A stretch of 64,000 nucleotides of DNA from Pectinophora gossypiella (GCF_024362695.1 NW_026063267.1:62001-126000), one strand, 5' to 3'; positions 1-11,900 are shown, counted from the first letter of the stretch. The notes: a model not told the origin generated them from the letters alone. A program made the numbers and translations.

Positions 1-2526
1 GGCAACAGTGTTAACACACGTCGCATCCCACAGGAGACATCTGCCCTTCTCCCACGGCACCAGGGTCATACCGTCTGGTCTTTTTCCGTCTGAACGGCTA
101 AGACCCGGAGGTTCCAGCGCACACGGAATATTTGCTGAGACAAGGGCTCGGCGGACGATTTCGTTTAACGCATGATGCCGTGGAAATCTTCCAGCACATC
201 GACAGCAACTCAGAGCATGATGGCCGTTGGCCTCCACCCGGGAACCGCAAATGCATTGATGTTTCTCGCACACATTGCAGCCCAGGCGAAGAGCAACCGC
301 CACACGAACCGAGTCGCTATCGAGAAAAGTTCCCATGTGCGGAGATGGTAGTGCATGAAGCCATGCACCGGCCTCCGGCTGTGAAACTGCCTTTAACCTG
401 GCTGCATCCTCCCCCACACAGTCACTTACCAGCTCCTGCAAAACATGCCGAGCTCCGACATCATCCCAAGCTCTCTGCCTGCATGGATGAGCCGGAACAG
501 GCACAGACGGATTGGAAGTCGTCCAAACCGACAAAGCGTCTTCCGCAAAGGGGATGTTCACCCTGCCACCATAAAATGATAAAATATCAGTAACAAGGTC
601 CGCAACCCCATGCGTCGACGCCAGGTAGGCTGGTATACCCACATCTCGCGCGCAGCGCACGCCTATCCCTCCATGCCGGATCGGCAAAGCCGCCTGGCTC
701 CACTGCTTTGCATTCAATGATACATTTAGAACTGTCTCTACAGTGTCCTTCAAAGAGGCATCAAACGTGGAGACTTCTTGACTACACAGCCACGTCGGTG
801 TCGTTCGCAGCAAATAAACTATCTTAGGAACTGCAAAACACACCCGCAACAGAACCAAAGCAACATGGGCCGAGACATTCCTAAGACGATCGCGAGCGAG
901 TAAGAGCAGCTGCCTTCTGTTCTCGATGACATCAGGTATAGCATTTGGAAAGATGGGCGAACCCAACAAGCAAAAATCGTTGGGAGACATCTCTTTGAGC
1001 CCAGGAAGTAAAGTAGATAAAAGGGAGAAAGAAGAACGGGAATTTGGACCACAGGGGAAAAACTCACATTTGGACGCGCTCACTTCCAGCCCCACCTCCG
1101 CAAACCGCGGCAAGAGTTTACTAAGGTCCCGCTCCACTACTTCGGGATTTCCTCCTACAGTGCCGTCATCCAAGTACCATATATTTAGCGGTGACTCTAA
1201 CTCCGAAATAACTTTGTGGATTGCTAGACTGAAAGCGAGCGGCCCAAGCGGGTCCCCCTGCTGGGCTCCCACCTGGGAAAGAATAAGAGATCCATCATAA
1301 AACAGATTAGAAGGAGATTGGTAAACTTGAAAAAGAAAAGGATATAGGGAAGGAATCTGCTCGCGCACTTCGCCCAAAAGTACGTCTCTTTCTATGGTAT
1401 TGAATGCGTTTCGCACATCCAGCTTAACAATAACGCAACTTTCATTGGCTGGGTCCATTGCGAATGTGCGTGTCGCGTGAATAGCCGCCTCACATCCCAA
1501 CTGAGTGCCAAAACCGAGCTGATGTGGTTGGAGATACAATGCCATATCCTTTTTCACCGCACGGCATCCTAACTTTGCTACCAAACGACGCAACGTGCTC
1601 CCAACAGCAATGGGTCTCACGCCACCGTCCTTCTTTGACAACGCACACAGCGATGCACCGTACAAGTAGGGGCACACCTCCGGCAGGAGGTTTCCGCCTA
1701 ACAAGAAATTGGACATTTTAGTAAGGCTCTCCAGCAACCGCCGTCCATTATCACCCGCAGACTTTGACGTCAGCTCTTTTAAGTGAGCTGGACGTAAACC
1801 ATCCAGTCCTGCCGCTGAACCAGTATAGAATGTACTGAGAGCATGCACCACATCTTCCACATTAACAGTTAAAGCGGCTGTGGATGCCCCCGGTGCAGGA
1901 GGAAGGGCGAGCGGGCGGGATGGCGATGGGTGCTTTGTCTGCAACGATGCGAGGGTGTCAGGACCAGGAGTTGCCATTGTGTCCTCGGACATTAACACGC
2001 GGACGGCACCTCTCAAATCACCCTCAAAAACTTTGGTCTCAATTGTTTTATACACTGACGGTGATTTGAGTGACGACTGTCCAATACTAGTGTTGAGACT
2101 TAAATCACCTATTGAGGCTACATGTTGCTTGACTTTGGTCGTAAGGTTTCCTGGAGCAGTATTATCAGGTACCCTAAAAGCCGAATAAGCAAATGTAAGC
2201 AAAGCGTACCAGTCGGCAACCCCATTCGCCTCAACACATTTCTCAATGAGATCACACATCTTGCCGGCCGCTGCATTTCTAGCTCCTTTTGGAATATGTT
2301 TTAAAACACGTATAGTCTTTTTCAAGGAAGCTAAAACATCGAGGCTAAACTGAGGCGACACCCCGTCGACCAGACCAGCAACAGCAGTCGAGGACAACGG
2401 GAGCGAGGGCGCGGGATTAAGACCGTGTTCATGTTTGTGTGAACGGCCTATATGTACTTTAAGTCCATGTGGACAAAATGTACGCGGACAATACGGACAC
2501 GTAACGCTCTGAGAAGTGGAACTCAT
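1..2526 (-). CDS. Reverse transcriptase with C-terminal nuclease-like domain (non-LTR retroelement), 3' end cut by window edge
   Basis: Reading the minus strand from an ATG at 2526-2524, the frame stays open for 842 codons to base 1 with no stop. The N-terminus has a C2H2-like finger (CPYC...H....H, residues about 9-25). The middle is a reverse transcriptase: a KDGGVRPIAVGS block, the aspartate motif KLDVRNAFN, AQQGDPLGPLAF near residue 420 and the catalytic box YLDDG near residue 450. YLDD instead of YADD looks family-typical, not a defect. The last 40 codons carry KRPDG and LLWDAT, resembling the PD-(D/E)XK restriction-like nuclease of R2/CRE/NeSL-type elements; assignment to that group is inference. 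No protease or APE endonuclease is seen. The region is GC-richer than the AT-rich flank beyond 2527, as expected for an inserted element. The intact frame suggests recent activity or selection. Confidence 0.8.
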   Translation of the reverse strand, partial: MSSTSQSVTCPYCPRTFCPHGLKVHIGRSHKHEHGLNPAPSLPLSSTAVAGLVDGVSPQFSLDVLASLKKTIRVLKHIPKGARNAAAGKMCDLIEKCVEANGVADWYALLTFAYSAFRVPDNTAPGNLTTKVKQHVASIGDLSLNTSIGQSSLKSPSVYKTIETKVFEGDLRGAVRVLMSEDTMATPGPDTLASLQTKHPSPSRPLALPPAPGASTAALTVNVEDVVHALSTFYTGSAAGLDGLRPAHLKELTSKSAGDNGRRLLESLTKMSNFLLGGNLLPEVCPYLYGASLCALSKKDGGVRPIAVGSTLRRLVAKLGCRAVKKDMALYLQPHQLGFGTQLGCEAAIHATRTFAMDPANESCVIVKLDVRNAFNTIERDVLLGEVREQIPSLYPFLFQVYQSPSNLFYDGSLILSQVGAQQGDPLGPLAFSLAIHKVISELESPLNIWYLDDGTVGGNPEVVERDLSKLLPRFAEVGLEVSASKCEFFPCGPNSRSSFSLLSTLLPGLKEMSPNDFCLLGSPIFPNAIPDVIENRRQLLLLARDRLRNVSAHVALVLLRVCFAVPKIVYLLRTTPTWLCSQEVSTFDASLKDTVETVLNVSLNAKQWSQAALPIRHGGIGVRCARDVGIPAYLASTHGVADLVTDILSFYGGRVNIPFAEDALSVWTTSNPSVPVPAHPCRQRAWDDVGARHVLQELVSDCVGEDAARLKAVSQPEAGAWLHALPSPHMGTFLDSDSVRVAVALRLGCNVCEKHQCICGSRVEANGHHALSCCRCAGRFPRHHALNEIVRRALVSANIPCALEPPGLSRSDGKRPDGMTLVPWEKGRCLLWDATCVNTVA

Positions 2527-2872
2527 TATATATTTTGTTAAAATAAATTTAAATCAATAAAATAAAACGAATTAGGTATCACAATAATACATTCAATTAT
2601 TATATTAAAATACTAAATTTATATTAAATGTCAACAAAATTAAATTTATACAATGAAAAATTTATCAAAAAATTAAATTAAATATTTTCCTACAAAAAAT
2701 ACATCTGACTTTAAATAAAATGATAGATAGGTACCTACAATTAAAAGTAAAATTAAAAATAAGGCATGTACAGGTGCCTTAAAGTCTAACTGCGAATCAC
2801 AGTTCTAACACTAGAAATAAATTAATAATATATTTTATCACACAAGAAATCAATGTACAAATTCAGTAATAA
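2527..2872. other. AT-rich flank without gene
   Basis: Very AT-rich sequence between the RT gene start and Helitron A. It may include the 5' UTR of the minus-strand RT element. No open frame or repeat shared with the rest of the window was recognised. Confidence 0.5.
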
Positions 2873-2991
2873 TCTATACTTATAATAAATCTGTAGAGAG
2901 GTCAATTCTGTACATTAAATATTTTTTCAAAATAACTATCAGGGGGTGATAAGTGGTCGATACTGATGCCAAAAATGCAATCAGTAAAATT

Positions 2992-3032
<41 letters not shown>

Positions 3033-5517
3033 ATGTTCCTTATAGAAACAAAAACTACTGGACGGATTTTAATGAAACTTGGTACAATTATTCTTCACAC
3101 TCCTGGACAGGTTATAGTATACTTTTCATCACGCTACAATCAATAGGAGCAGAGTAGTGAAGGGAAATCCTTTTGTATGAAAAATCTAAACCGCTCAAGT
3201 TAGACGTTTGAAATTTGGCATGCAGGTACCTTAGATACCGTAGAGGTGCACTAAGAAAGGAATTCCCGAAATTCCTACGGGAACGGGAATTAGCGGGAAA
3301 ATCCTTTTGTATGAAAAATCTAAACCACTCAAGTTAGACGTTTGAAATTTGGCATGCAGGTACCTTAGATACCGTAGAGGTACACTAAGAAAGGAATTCC
3401 CGAAATTCCCACGGGAACGGGAATTAGCGGGAAAATCCTTTTGTATGAAAAATCTAAACCATTCAAGTTAGACGTTTGAAATTTGGCATGCAAATACCTT
3501 AGATACCGTAGAGGTGCACTAAGAAAGGAATTCCCGAAATTCCCACGAGAACGGGAATTAGCGGGAAAATCCTTTTGTATGAAAAATCTAAACCACTCAA
3601 GTTAGACGTTTGAAATTTGTCATGCAGGTACCTTAGATACCGTAGAGGTGTACTAAGAAAGCAATTCCCGAAATTCCCACGTGAACGGCAATTAGCGGGA
3701 AAATCCTTTTGTATTAAAAATCTAAACCACTCAAGTTAGACGTTTGAAATTTGGCATGCAGGTACCATAGGTACCGTAGAGGTGCATTAAGAAAGGAATT
3801 CCCAAAATTCTCACGGGAACGGGAATTAACGGGAAAATCCTTTTGTATGAAAAATCTAAACCATTCAAGTTAGAAGTTTGAAATTTGGCTCGCAGGTACC
3901 TTAGATACCGTAGAGGTGCACTAAGAAAGGAATTCCCGAAATTCCCACGGGAACGGGAATTAGCGGGAAAATCCTTTTGTATGAAAAATCTAAACCATTC
4001 AAGTTAGACGTTTGAAATTTGTCATGCAGGTACCTTAAATACCGTAGAGGTACACTAAGAAAGGAATTCCCGAAATTCCCACGGGAACGGGAATTAGCGG
4101 GAAAATCCTTTTGTATGAAAAATCTAAACCACTCAAGTTAGACGTTTGAAATTTGGCATGCAGGTACCATAGGTACCGTAGAGGTGCACTAAGAAAGGAA
4201 TTCCCGAAATTCCCACGAGAACGGGAATTAGCGGGAAAATCCTTTTGTATGAAAAATCTAAACCACTCAAGTTAGACGTTTGAAATTTGTCATGCAGGTA
4301 CCTTAGATGCCGTAGAGGTGTACTAAGAAAGGAATTCCCGAAATTCCCACGGAAACGGGAATTAGCGGGAAAATCCTTTTGTATGAAAAATCTAAACCAC
4401 TCAAGTTAGACGTTTGAAATTTGGCATGCAGGTACCATAGGTACCGTAGAGGTGCACTAAGAAAGGAATTCCCGAAATTCCTACGGGAACGGGAATTAGC
4501 GGGAAAATCCTTTTGTATGAAAAATCTAAACCACTCAAGTTAGACGTTTGAAATTTGGCATGCAGGTACCATAGGTACCGTAGAGGTGCACTAAGAAAGG
4601 AATTCCCGAAATTCCCACGAGAACGGGAATTAGCGGGAAAATCCTTTTGTATGAAAAATCTAAACCACTCAAGTTAGACGTTTGAAATTTGGCATGCAGG
4701 TACTTTAGTAAACTTAAAGCTTAGTTGCAACAGGATATTACAAAATTCCCACGGGAACGGTAGTTAGCGGGAAAAACATTTGTATGAAAAAATCAAATCT
4801 AAATAAAAGGAGAAACTGACTGACTCAGTGACTGACATATCAACGCATAGCCTGAACGGCTAAACGTAGGCATTTGAAATTTGGAAGGGACATAGCTTAG
4901 GTACCGTAGAGGTGCACTAAGAAAGGAATTCCCGGAATTCCCACGGAAACGGAAATTTGCGGGAAAATCCTTTTGTATGAAAAATCTAAACCGCTTAAGT
5001 TAGACGCTTGAAATTTGGCATGCAGGTACCTTAGTTAACTTAAAGCTTAGTTGCAACAGGATATTGCAAAATTCCCACGGAAACGGGAGTAAGCGGGAAA
5101 AAAACATTTGTATGAAAAAATCGAAACCGCGTAAGATAGATGTTTTCAATTCAATTCAATTAAATTATTTATTGCATTCCATGTAGTACAATGGGGTGTT
5201 ACATAGGCATAGGAACTAAAACATGGACCCTGTAGGGCACAGCAACGTTGAAGGGAAGAGAGGAAGTGTGTATTAAAATTAAAACTCAATGAACAATCAA
5301 TTAAAAAAAAATCAATTCAATCAATTGATTCAATCTAGCATGCATGCATACCTTAGTAAATATAAAGTTTATTTTTGGCTGTATTTTGAAAAATGGGAGT
5401 TATTGGGAAAAAAAAATTATGAAAAAATCTAAACTGCATAAGTATGCACTCCCACACACACAAAGATCTCTCTCTTATATAACACGCCACGCGGACGAAG
5501 TCGCGGGCAAAAGCTAG
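2873..5517 (+). mobile_element. Non-autonomous Helitron, copy A
   Basis: The left end starts TCTATACTTATAATAAATC after an A. The right end is CGCGGGCAAAAGCTAG followed by T. This is the TC...CTAG, A/T-target signature of Helitrons. A short 3' hairpin (CGC-G-GAC / GTC-GCG around GAA) sits 8-10 bases before CTAG. In order it holds a 5' domain, a (CTGT)n tract near 2994-3030, about twelve 134-bp minisatellite units, divergent unit blocks, a captured LINE tail (about 5147-5310) and the 3' terminal domain. There is no Rep/helicase coding capacity. Small ORFs made of SVCL repeats are only the CTGT tract translated. Confidence 0.85.
3165..4700 (+). repeat. 134-bp minisatellite array in Helitron A (about 12 units)
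   Basis: The landmark CCTTTTGTATGAAAAATC recurs about every 134 bp (for example 3303, 3437, 3571). Units differ at scattered positions (GGTACC versus GATACC, CCCACGGG versus CCCACGAG). Each unit contains nested dyads TTCCC-AC-GGGAA inside AATTCCCG/CGGGAATT. Confidence 0.9.
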
Positions 5518-6120
5518 TAGTCAATAAATTTAAAATTACAACACCTGATCAACATTCAAAATCTAATAATAATTTAAAAAAAAAATATATTATTTGAAGC
5601 AATTAATATTAACTAAAAAGGATTTTTACACTTAAAACACAATAAAAGATATATGTTTCACAAAAATAGCAAAATATTAAAAATCACAAAAAGTCAAAAA
5701 CGGTTTGTCGTCGCCGGGGTTTGAACTCGGAGCCAGCGGCTTTGAACAGTCAACGATAGCGTCCTCACACCACTAGGCCATCGATGCAATAATATAAGGC
5801 TGCGAAATTTGCGACCAGTAGGAGGCATAAAGTCTACAGACTTTAAAACAACTGACGTGCAGTCCAAAGGTCATCTTCGTGTTTTTGCAGACAACTGTTG
5901 TAGTCCTTTGATTAGAAATCCTCTGATGAGTCCGCTCACTCTGAATACACTCGTCGTACTAAAGTTATCATATTCCCTTGAAGAATTGATGCATAATTAC
6001 ATGCACAAAAGGCAACAGCAACATTCCATTGGAACTTTTGTTTGTCTTTGTTGTCTGCACAAAACACTTCACCAACACTAGTACACATTAATCGCAGCAC
6101 TTACAATGCGTAGTATATAA
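5518..6120. other. AT-rich intergenic stretch with one tRNA-like sequence
   Basis: Low-complexity AT-rich DNA apart from the tRNA-like block at 5705-5790. A 90-codon frame at 5809-6081 starts on TTG and has no recognisable domain; it is probably chance. A stop at 6118 closes the frame before the pol remnant. Confidence 0.4.
5705..5790 (-). repeat. tRNA-like sequence, probably SINE head or tRNA pseudogene
   Basis: On the minus strand a box A (TGGCCTAGTGG) is followed about 43 bases later by a box B-like GAGTTCAAACC. This is the pol III promoter arrangement of tRNAs. The sequences flanking the two boxes do not form a seven-pair acceptor stem, so a working tRNA is unlikely. A tRNA-derived SINE head fits better. 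Confidence 0.4.
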
Positions 6121-7897
6121 AAACGTGAATTTTTATACGTATTTTCCAACTTAAAAAAAAAATATATAAAGAATCAGCTTATTCGCTGTAGAACTTCGTT
6201 CTACCCTCCTCCTACTGACGAATTAGAAACAATTCAAATTAGTTCAGACTCAGAAAAAACTCGTAGCATATCTTCCAAAGCAACATTCCCTATACCATCT
6301 TTGTCTTCAGACACTTTAACAGCAACGGAAGGTAAATACACCACCAGTACAAAAACTGCTCATTCGGCTCTGGAAATAGATACAGAAGGAATCCCCATTC
6401 TTCGAGAAGCCATAGACACGAAGCCTCATCAGATTCTCGTCTTCAGTTGGAATAGGAAGGAATTACAAGTCAAAAATATGTCAAACAGCAAACAAAAAAT
6501 TTTGGAAATTTTCTTACCAGTAAATGAACCCGCTTTAGTTAAACAATTCCTAAAAGAATATATTAAACCAAAAATTAAATACTTTATATATTTTGAGGAA
6601 CCAATACATCGAAAACAGTTTACCGAAGCTGTAATTTCCCTATTAAGAAAAGATACAGTTCGACTGTATGAATGTACAGAGCGAGTTATATTCATTGAAG
6701 ATGAGGATGAGCAAAGAGCAATCGTCCTGAAATATCATCAAGGGAAAACATGCCACCGTGGAATTAAGGAGACCTTGATGCATCTGAAACGAACATATTT
6801 TTGGTATAACATGGATCTTATAGTAGCTAGCGTTATAAACAGTTGTGAAGCTTGCAAAAAATTGAAATACGACCGTAAACCATTAAAACCAGAACTGCAA
6901 CTCACACAGACCCAAACAAAACCGTTCCAGGAAATATTCATCGATCTATTCACAATTGAAAATGTATATTATCTTACAGTTATAGACGCATTCAGCAAAT
7001 TAGGACAAGCTATAGAGATCTCTAACCGATCTACACCTGAGGTGGTGAGAGCACTTATTAAGTACTTCTCAATGTATGGAGTTCCATCCAGGATCAGCTC
7101 TGACCCGGGATCGGAATTCAATAATAATTTAATGAAGGAAACTCTAAATTTCTATAAAATTGACTTTCATGTAACCACTCCCCATAACCCAAGATCAACT
7201 GGTTTGATCGAACGCTTTCATTCTACACTAATAGAAATTTATAGACTAGCTAAATATGAATACAAAATTACCGACGCCGCTTCCATAATGACTTATGCCA
7301 TAATGTCATATAATCAAACTATCCACAGTACCACAGGGCTTACCCCCTTTGAGGTTGTTTTCGGGCACACAGAAGCCTCAAGTACTTTTGACGTAAACTT
7401 CGAAAAACAATACACCCAAAAATTGGTACTTGATTTATTTATTTAAAAAAGTACAACCACATCACACATATTGAGCTTATTCCATAACTTAACTAGGTAT
7501 TCTGACTGATATGTGTAACAATAACGGTGTACATAGCACTCACAATGTATAAACTAATCATGCCAAGAGAACGAAACACCTTTACAAATATATCACAGAG
7601 AAAATGATCGAAACCAAAGAAAAAACTAAACAAAAGCGTGGAGGCGAACCTGAGTTTAACATCAAAGAGGGAGACGTAGTTTTCTTTAAAGGAGTCAATG
7701 ATAGAAGGAGCAAAGATAAACCGCGATTCCAAAAGGCTCGCGTAATTGGTGAAGCAATTAGGAACATCCTACCTATCCTCACTAGAGGAAAGGAAGCTAG
7801 AGTCCCCATTAAAGATATTAAACGTCCTTCACAGGTACGTCCTCTTCCTGATGACCTTGGTGACCCAAAGCCAGGGCCTTCAACTACATCATCTTAA
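6121..7897 (+). pseudogene. Errantivirus-like pol, integrase-containing 3' part (broken)
   Basis: An open frame from 6121 (no ATG) to 7446 covers the C-terminal third of a Ty3/gypsy pol. It shows an HHCC zinc-binding module (HQGKTCHRG ... CEACKK), then the integrase catalytic core with D (IFIDLF), D (SSDPGSEF) and E (GLIERFHS), spaced as in D,D-35-E. The frame stops at 7446 and homology continues in another frame to 7897, with a stop around 7540 and a basic DVVFFKG-type C-terminal domain. Gag, protease, RT and RNase H are missing, so the copy is 5'-truncated. It lies directly upstream of env pieces in the usual order. Errantiviruses are insect gypsy-group retroelements with an env gene. This copy cannot make an active integrase. 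Confidence 0.8.
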
Positions 7898-7980
7898 CGA
7901 GAACGCTGGAGTTCTACCTGTAAAATATGGAGACGCAGTTATTAGTTATGATAAATGGTTAGTTATAAAAATATTAAATA
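7881..7980 (+). pseudogene. Errantivirus-like env, N-terminal fragment
   Basis: A third frame overlapping the end of pol encodes a short stretch around NAGVLPVKYG, resembling the beginning of the mature env ectodomain in gypsy-group errantiviruses. The frame is cut at a TA at 7979-7980, where the inverted-repeat element starts. The continuing env piece begins at the matching TA at 13867. The signal peptide and start codon were not identified. Confidence 0.5.
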
Positions 7981-8195
7981 CAGGGTGTTAGTGACATCGT
8001 AACGAAAAAAAAAATGGAACGCCTATTTGATTGTACTAAAAACGATGGTGGGTGTTTTTCTTGTCGCAAATGTTTAATAAAGATTTTGAATTTTTACTGT
8101 GCCGCAATGTAAGTCTAACAACGCGGCACACAGACGTTAAACCTACGCACGGCTACGTTACGCGTGCGTGCGTGATACGATGTTGTATCTAGGTA
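7981..8195 (+). repeat. Left-end segment of the CAGGGTGTTAG family, copy 1
   Basis: This ~213-bp segment matches the minus strand of 18130-18343 at roughly 95 percent by eye. Shared features are an A-run after GTAACG, GGGTGTTTTTCTTGTCGC and two GCGGCACA-type words. The two copies diverge right after a GATACGATGTTG word. Confidence 0.85.
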
Positions 8196-8962
8196 GGAGT
8201 TTTCATTCTCTTGTATTTAGATGCTTAGTGGTGCAACGTTTAAAAATGTTGAGTTTGTTGAAGTAGAACACCTACTGTCACGATTTTTCACGCACGGTAC
8301 CTACCTACCAGTTATTAAAACGTTCCTAACTTATTAACAATAAAAACCCTACTCTTGCCTTACCTTAATTGTTATTCCTTCGGATGAAGTACCTAGGTAG
8401 GTACCCTAGAACATGTCACGTCACGTAGGTATGCAACATCGCGTTTCCTCCGCGGTAGGTAGGTATCACACGCACTCACAAACACAACACCTTGCTCTTT
8501 AATAAACATCAACAATCTTCCATACTTTTGTGCAGTAAATGGTCTATGATCTATCATCATAGTCGACACTACTCATTTACAGAATAAAACAAACACAAAA
8601 CACTCACAAACACGAAAAAAATATCCTCGAAAAACATCACGCGATTCGGGTCAAGCTTAGTATTCGACTGAGCGGAAGCGCGCGGCGGCGTTAGCGCAAA
8701 GCATCAAAGGCGCGCCGACGACGCGCCGGCCGCGGCCGAGTCGAGCCGACGACTAGACAGAGAGAGAGAAGTATGTTTATGGTGCAAGTGACAGAGAAAG
8801 AAATAGTATCTGTTCGTATGCCTACTTTATTGGCGAGCGTTGCCCTTGACCCGTGCGCCGGCTATTCACCTGCGCATAGCTGAAGTTGTAGATACGTTAT
8901 TATTAATATTGATGACATTGATAAAATTTAATAATTAGTAATTTTTATTTGTTTATTTTAAA
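8196..8962. other. Interior of the inverted-repeat element, no gene
   Basis: There is no open frame. A GC-rich patch (about 8670-8750, many CGCG words) lies within AT-rich DNA. Near 8790-8870 a segment GAGAAAGAAATAGTATCTG...CCTTGACCCGT is found again, diverged, near 12283-12345 and 13484-13640. These look like internal pieces of one repeat family present three times. Confidence 0.5.
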
Positions 8963-11900
8963 CTAGCTTTTGCCCGCGACTTCGTCCGCGTGGCGTGTTA
9001 TATAAGAGAGAGATCTTTGTGTGTGTGGGAGTGCATACTTATGCAGTTTAGATTTTTTCATAAGTACATTTTTTTTTCCCAATAACTCCCATTTTTCAAA
9101 ATACAGCCAAAAATAAACTTTATATTTACTAAGGTATGCATGCATGCTAGATTGAATCAATTGATTGAATTGTTTTTTTTTTAATTGATTGTTCATTGAG
9201 TTTTAATTTTAATACACACTTCCTCTCTTCCCTTCAACGTTGCTGTGCCCTACAGGGTCCATATTTTAGTTCCTATGCCTATGTAACACCCCATTGTACT
9301 ACATGGAATGCAATAAATAATTTAATTGAATTGAATTGAAAATATCTATCTTACGCGGTTTCGATTTTTTCATACAAATGTTTTTTTCCCACTAACTCCC
9401 GTTTCCGTGGGAATTTTGCAATATCCTGTTGCAACTAAGCTTTAAGTTAACTAAGGTACCTGCATGCCAAATTTCAAGCGTCTAACTTAAGCGGTTAAGA
9501 TTTTTCATACAAAAAGATTTTCCCGCTAATTTCCATTCCCGTGGGAATTCCGGGAATTCCTTTCTTAGTGCACCTCTACGGTACCTAAGCTATGTCCCTT
9601 CCAAATTTCAAATGCCTACGTTTAGCCGTTCAGGCTATGCGTTGATATGTCAGTCACTGAGTCAGTCAGTTTCTCCTTTTATTTAGATTTGATTTTTTCA
9701 TACAAATGTTTTTTCCCGCTAACTACCGTTCCCGTGGGAATTTTGTAATATCCTGTTGCAACTAAGCTTTAAGTTTACTAAAGTACCTGCATGCCAAATT
9801 TCAAACGTCTAACTTGAGTGGTTTAGATTTTTCATACAAAAGGATTTTCGGGAATTCCTTTCTTAGTGCACCTCTACGGTATCTAAGGTACCTGCATGCC
9901 AAATTTCAATTGTCTAACTTGAGTGGTTTAGATTTTTCATACAAAAGGATTTTCCCGCTAATTCCCGTTCCCGTGGGAATTTCGGGAATTCCTTTCTTAG
10001 TACACCTCTACGGTATCTAAGGTACCTGCATGACAAATTTCAAACATCTAACTTGAATGGTTTAGATTTTTCATACAAAAGGATTTTCCCGCTAATTCCC
10101 GTTCCCGTGAGAATTTTAGGAATTCCTTTCTTAGTGCACCTCTACGGTATCTAAGGTACCTGCATGACAAATTTCAAACATCTAACTTGAATGGTTTAGA
10201 TTTTTCATACAAAAGGATTTTCCCGCTAATTCCCGTTCCCGTGAGAATTTTGGGAATTCCTTTCTTAGTGCACCTCTACGGTACCTATGGTACCTGCATG
10301 CCAAATTTCAAACGTCTAACTTGAGTGGTTTAGATTTTTCATACAAAAGGATTTTCCCGCTAATTCCCGTTCCCGTGGGAATTTCGGTAATTCCTTTCTT
10401 AGTACACCTCTACGGTATCTAAGGTACCTGCATGACAAATTTCAAACATCTAACTTGAATGGTTTAGATTTTTCATACAAAAGGATTTTCCCGCTAATTC
10501 CCGTTCTCGTGGGAATTTCGGGAATTCCTTTCTTAATGCACCTCTACGGTACCTAAGGTACCTGCATGACAAATTTCAAACGTCTAACTTGAGTGGTTTA
10601 GATTTTTCATACAAAAGGATTTTCCCGCTAATTCCCGTTCCCGTAGGATTTTCGGGAATTCCTTTCTTAGTACACCTCTACGGTATCTAAGGTACCTGCA
10701 TGGCAAATTTCAAACATCTAACTTGAATGGTTTAGATTTTTCATACAAAAGGATTTTCCCGCTAATTCCCGTTCTCGTGGGAATTTCGGGAATTCCTTTC
10801 TTAATGCACCTCTACGGTACCTAAGCTGTATGTACCTAAGCTGTATGTACCTAAGCTGTATGTACCTAACCTGCATGACAAATTTCAAACGTCTAACTTG
10901 AGTGGTTTAGATTTTTCATACAAAAGGATTTTCTTGCTAATTCCCGTTCTCGTGGGAATTTCGGGAATTCCTTTCTTAGTGCACCTCTACGGTACTTAAG
11001 GTATCTGCATGCCAAATTTCAAATGTCTAACTTGAGTGGTTTAGATTTTTCATACAAAAGGATTTTCCCGCTAATTCCCGTTCTCGTAAGAATTTCGGAA
11101 ATTCCTTTCTTAGTACACCTCTACTGTATCTAAGGTACCTGCATGCCAAATTTCAAACGTCTAACTTGAGTGGTTTAGATTTTTCATACAAAAGGATTTT
11201 CCCGCTAATTCCCGTTCCCGTGGGAATTTCGGGAATTCCTTTCTTACTCTACGGTATCTAAGGTACCTGCATGACAAATTTCAAACATCTAACTTGAATG
11301 GTTTAGATTTTTCATACAAAAGGATTTTCCCGCTAATTCCCGTTCTCGTGGGAATTTCGGGAATTCCTTTCTTAATGCACCTCTACGGTACCTAAGGTAC
11401 CTGCATGACAAATTTCAAACGTCTAACTTGAGTGGTTTTAGATTTTTCATACAAAAGGATTTTCTTGCTAATTCCCGTTCTCGTAGGAATTTCGGGAATT
11501 CCTTTCTTAGTGCACCTCTACGGTACTTAAGGTATCTGCATGCCAAATTTCAAACGTCTAACTTGAGTGGTTTAGATTTTTCATACAAAAGGATTTTCCC
11601 GCTAATTCCCGTTCCCGTAGGAATTTCGGAAATTCCTTTCTTAATACACCTCTACGGTATCTAAGGTACCTGCATGCCAAATTTCAAACGTCTAACTTGA
11701 GTGGTTTAGATTTTTAATACAAAAGGATTTTCCCGCTAATTCCCGTTCCCGTAGGATTTTCGGGAATTCCTTTCTTAGTGCACCTCTACGGTATCTAAGG
11801 TACCTGCATGCCAAATTTCAAACGTCTAACTTGAGTGGTTTAGATTTTTCATACAAAAGAATTTCCCTTCACTACTCTGCTCCTTTTGATTGTAGCGTGA

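Noticed and set aside
132..1300. Plus-strand ORFs at 132-593 and 926-1300
   Set aside because: Antisense to the 842-codon RT frame, which carries clear motifs.
2966..3157. SVCLSVCL-repeat ORFs near Helitron 5' ends (also at 14087, 38062, 49918)
   Set aside because: They translate the (CTGT)n microsatellite and flanking non-coding Helitron sequence; present in several frames and not conserved as protein.
3165..4700. CRISPR-like regular repeats
   Set aside because: Units are contiguous 134-bp repeats without unique spacers, in an animal Helitron.
5705..5790. Functional tRNA gene
   Set aside because: Boxes A and B are present but no acceptor stem can be formed.
5920..5960. Hammerhead-ribozyme-like CTGATGAGTCCG
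   Set aside because: The second core box (GAAA after a closing stem) is absent; CTGAATAC follows and no stem II forms.
9814..10020. ORFs reading LSGLDFSYKRIF repeats (also 11428, 52949, 53614)
   Set aside because: Chance open frames through the 134-bp minisatellite, broken by unit variants.
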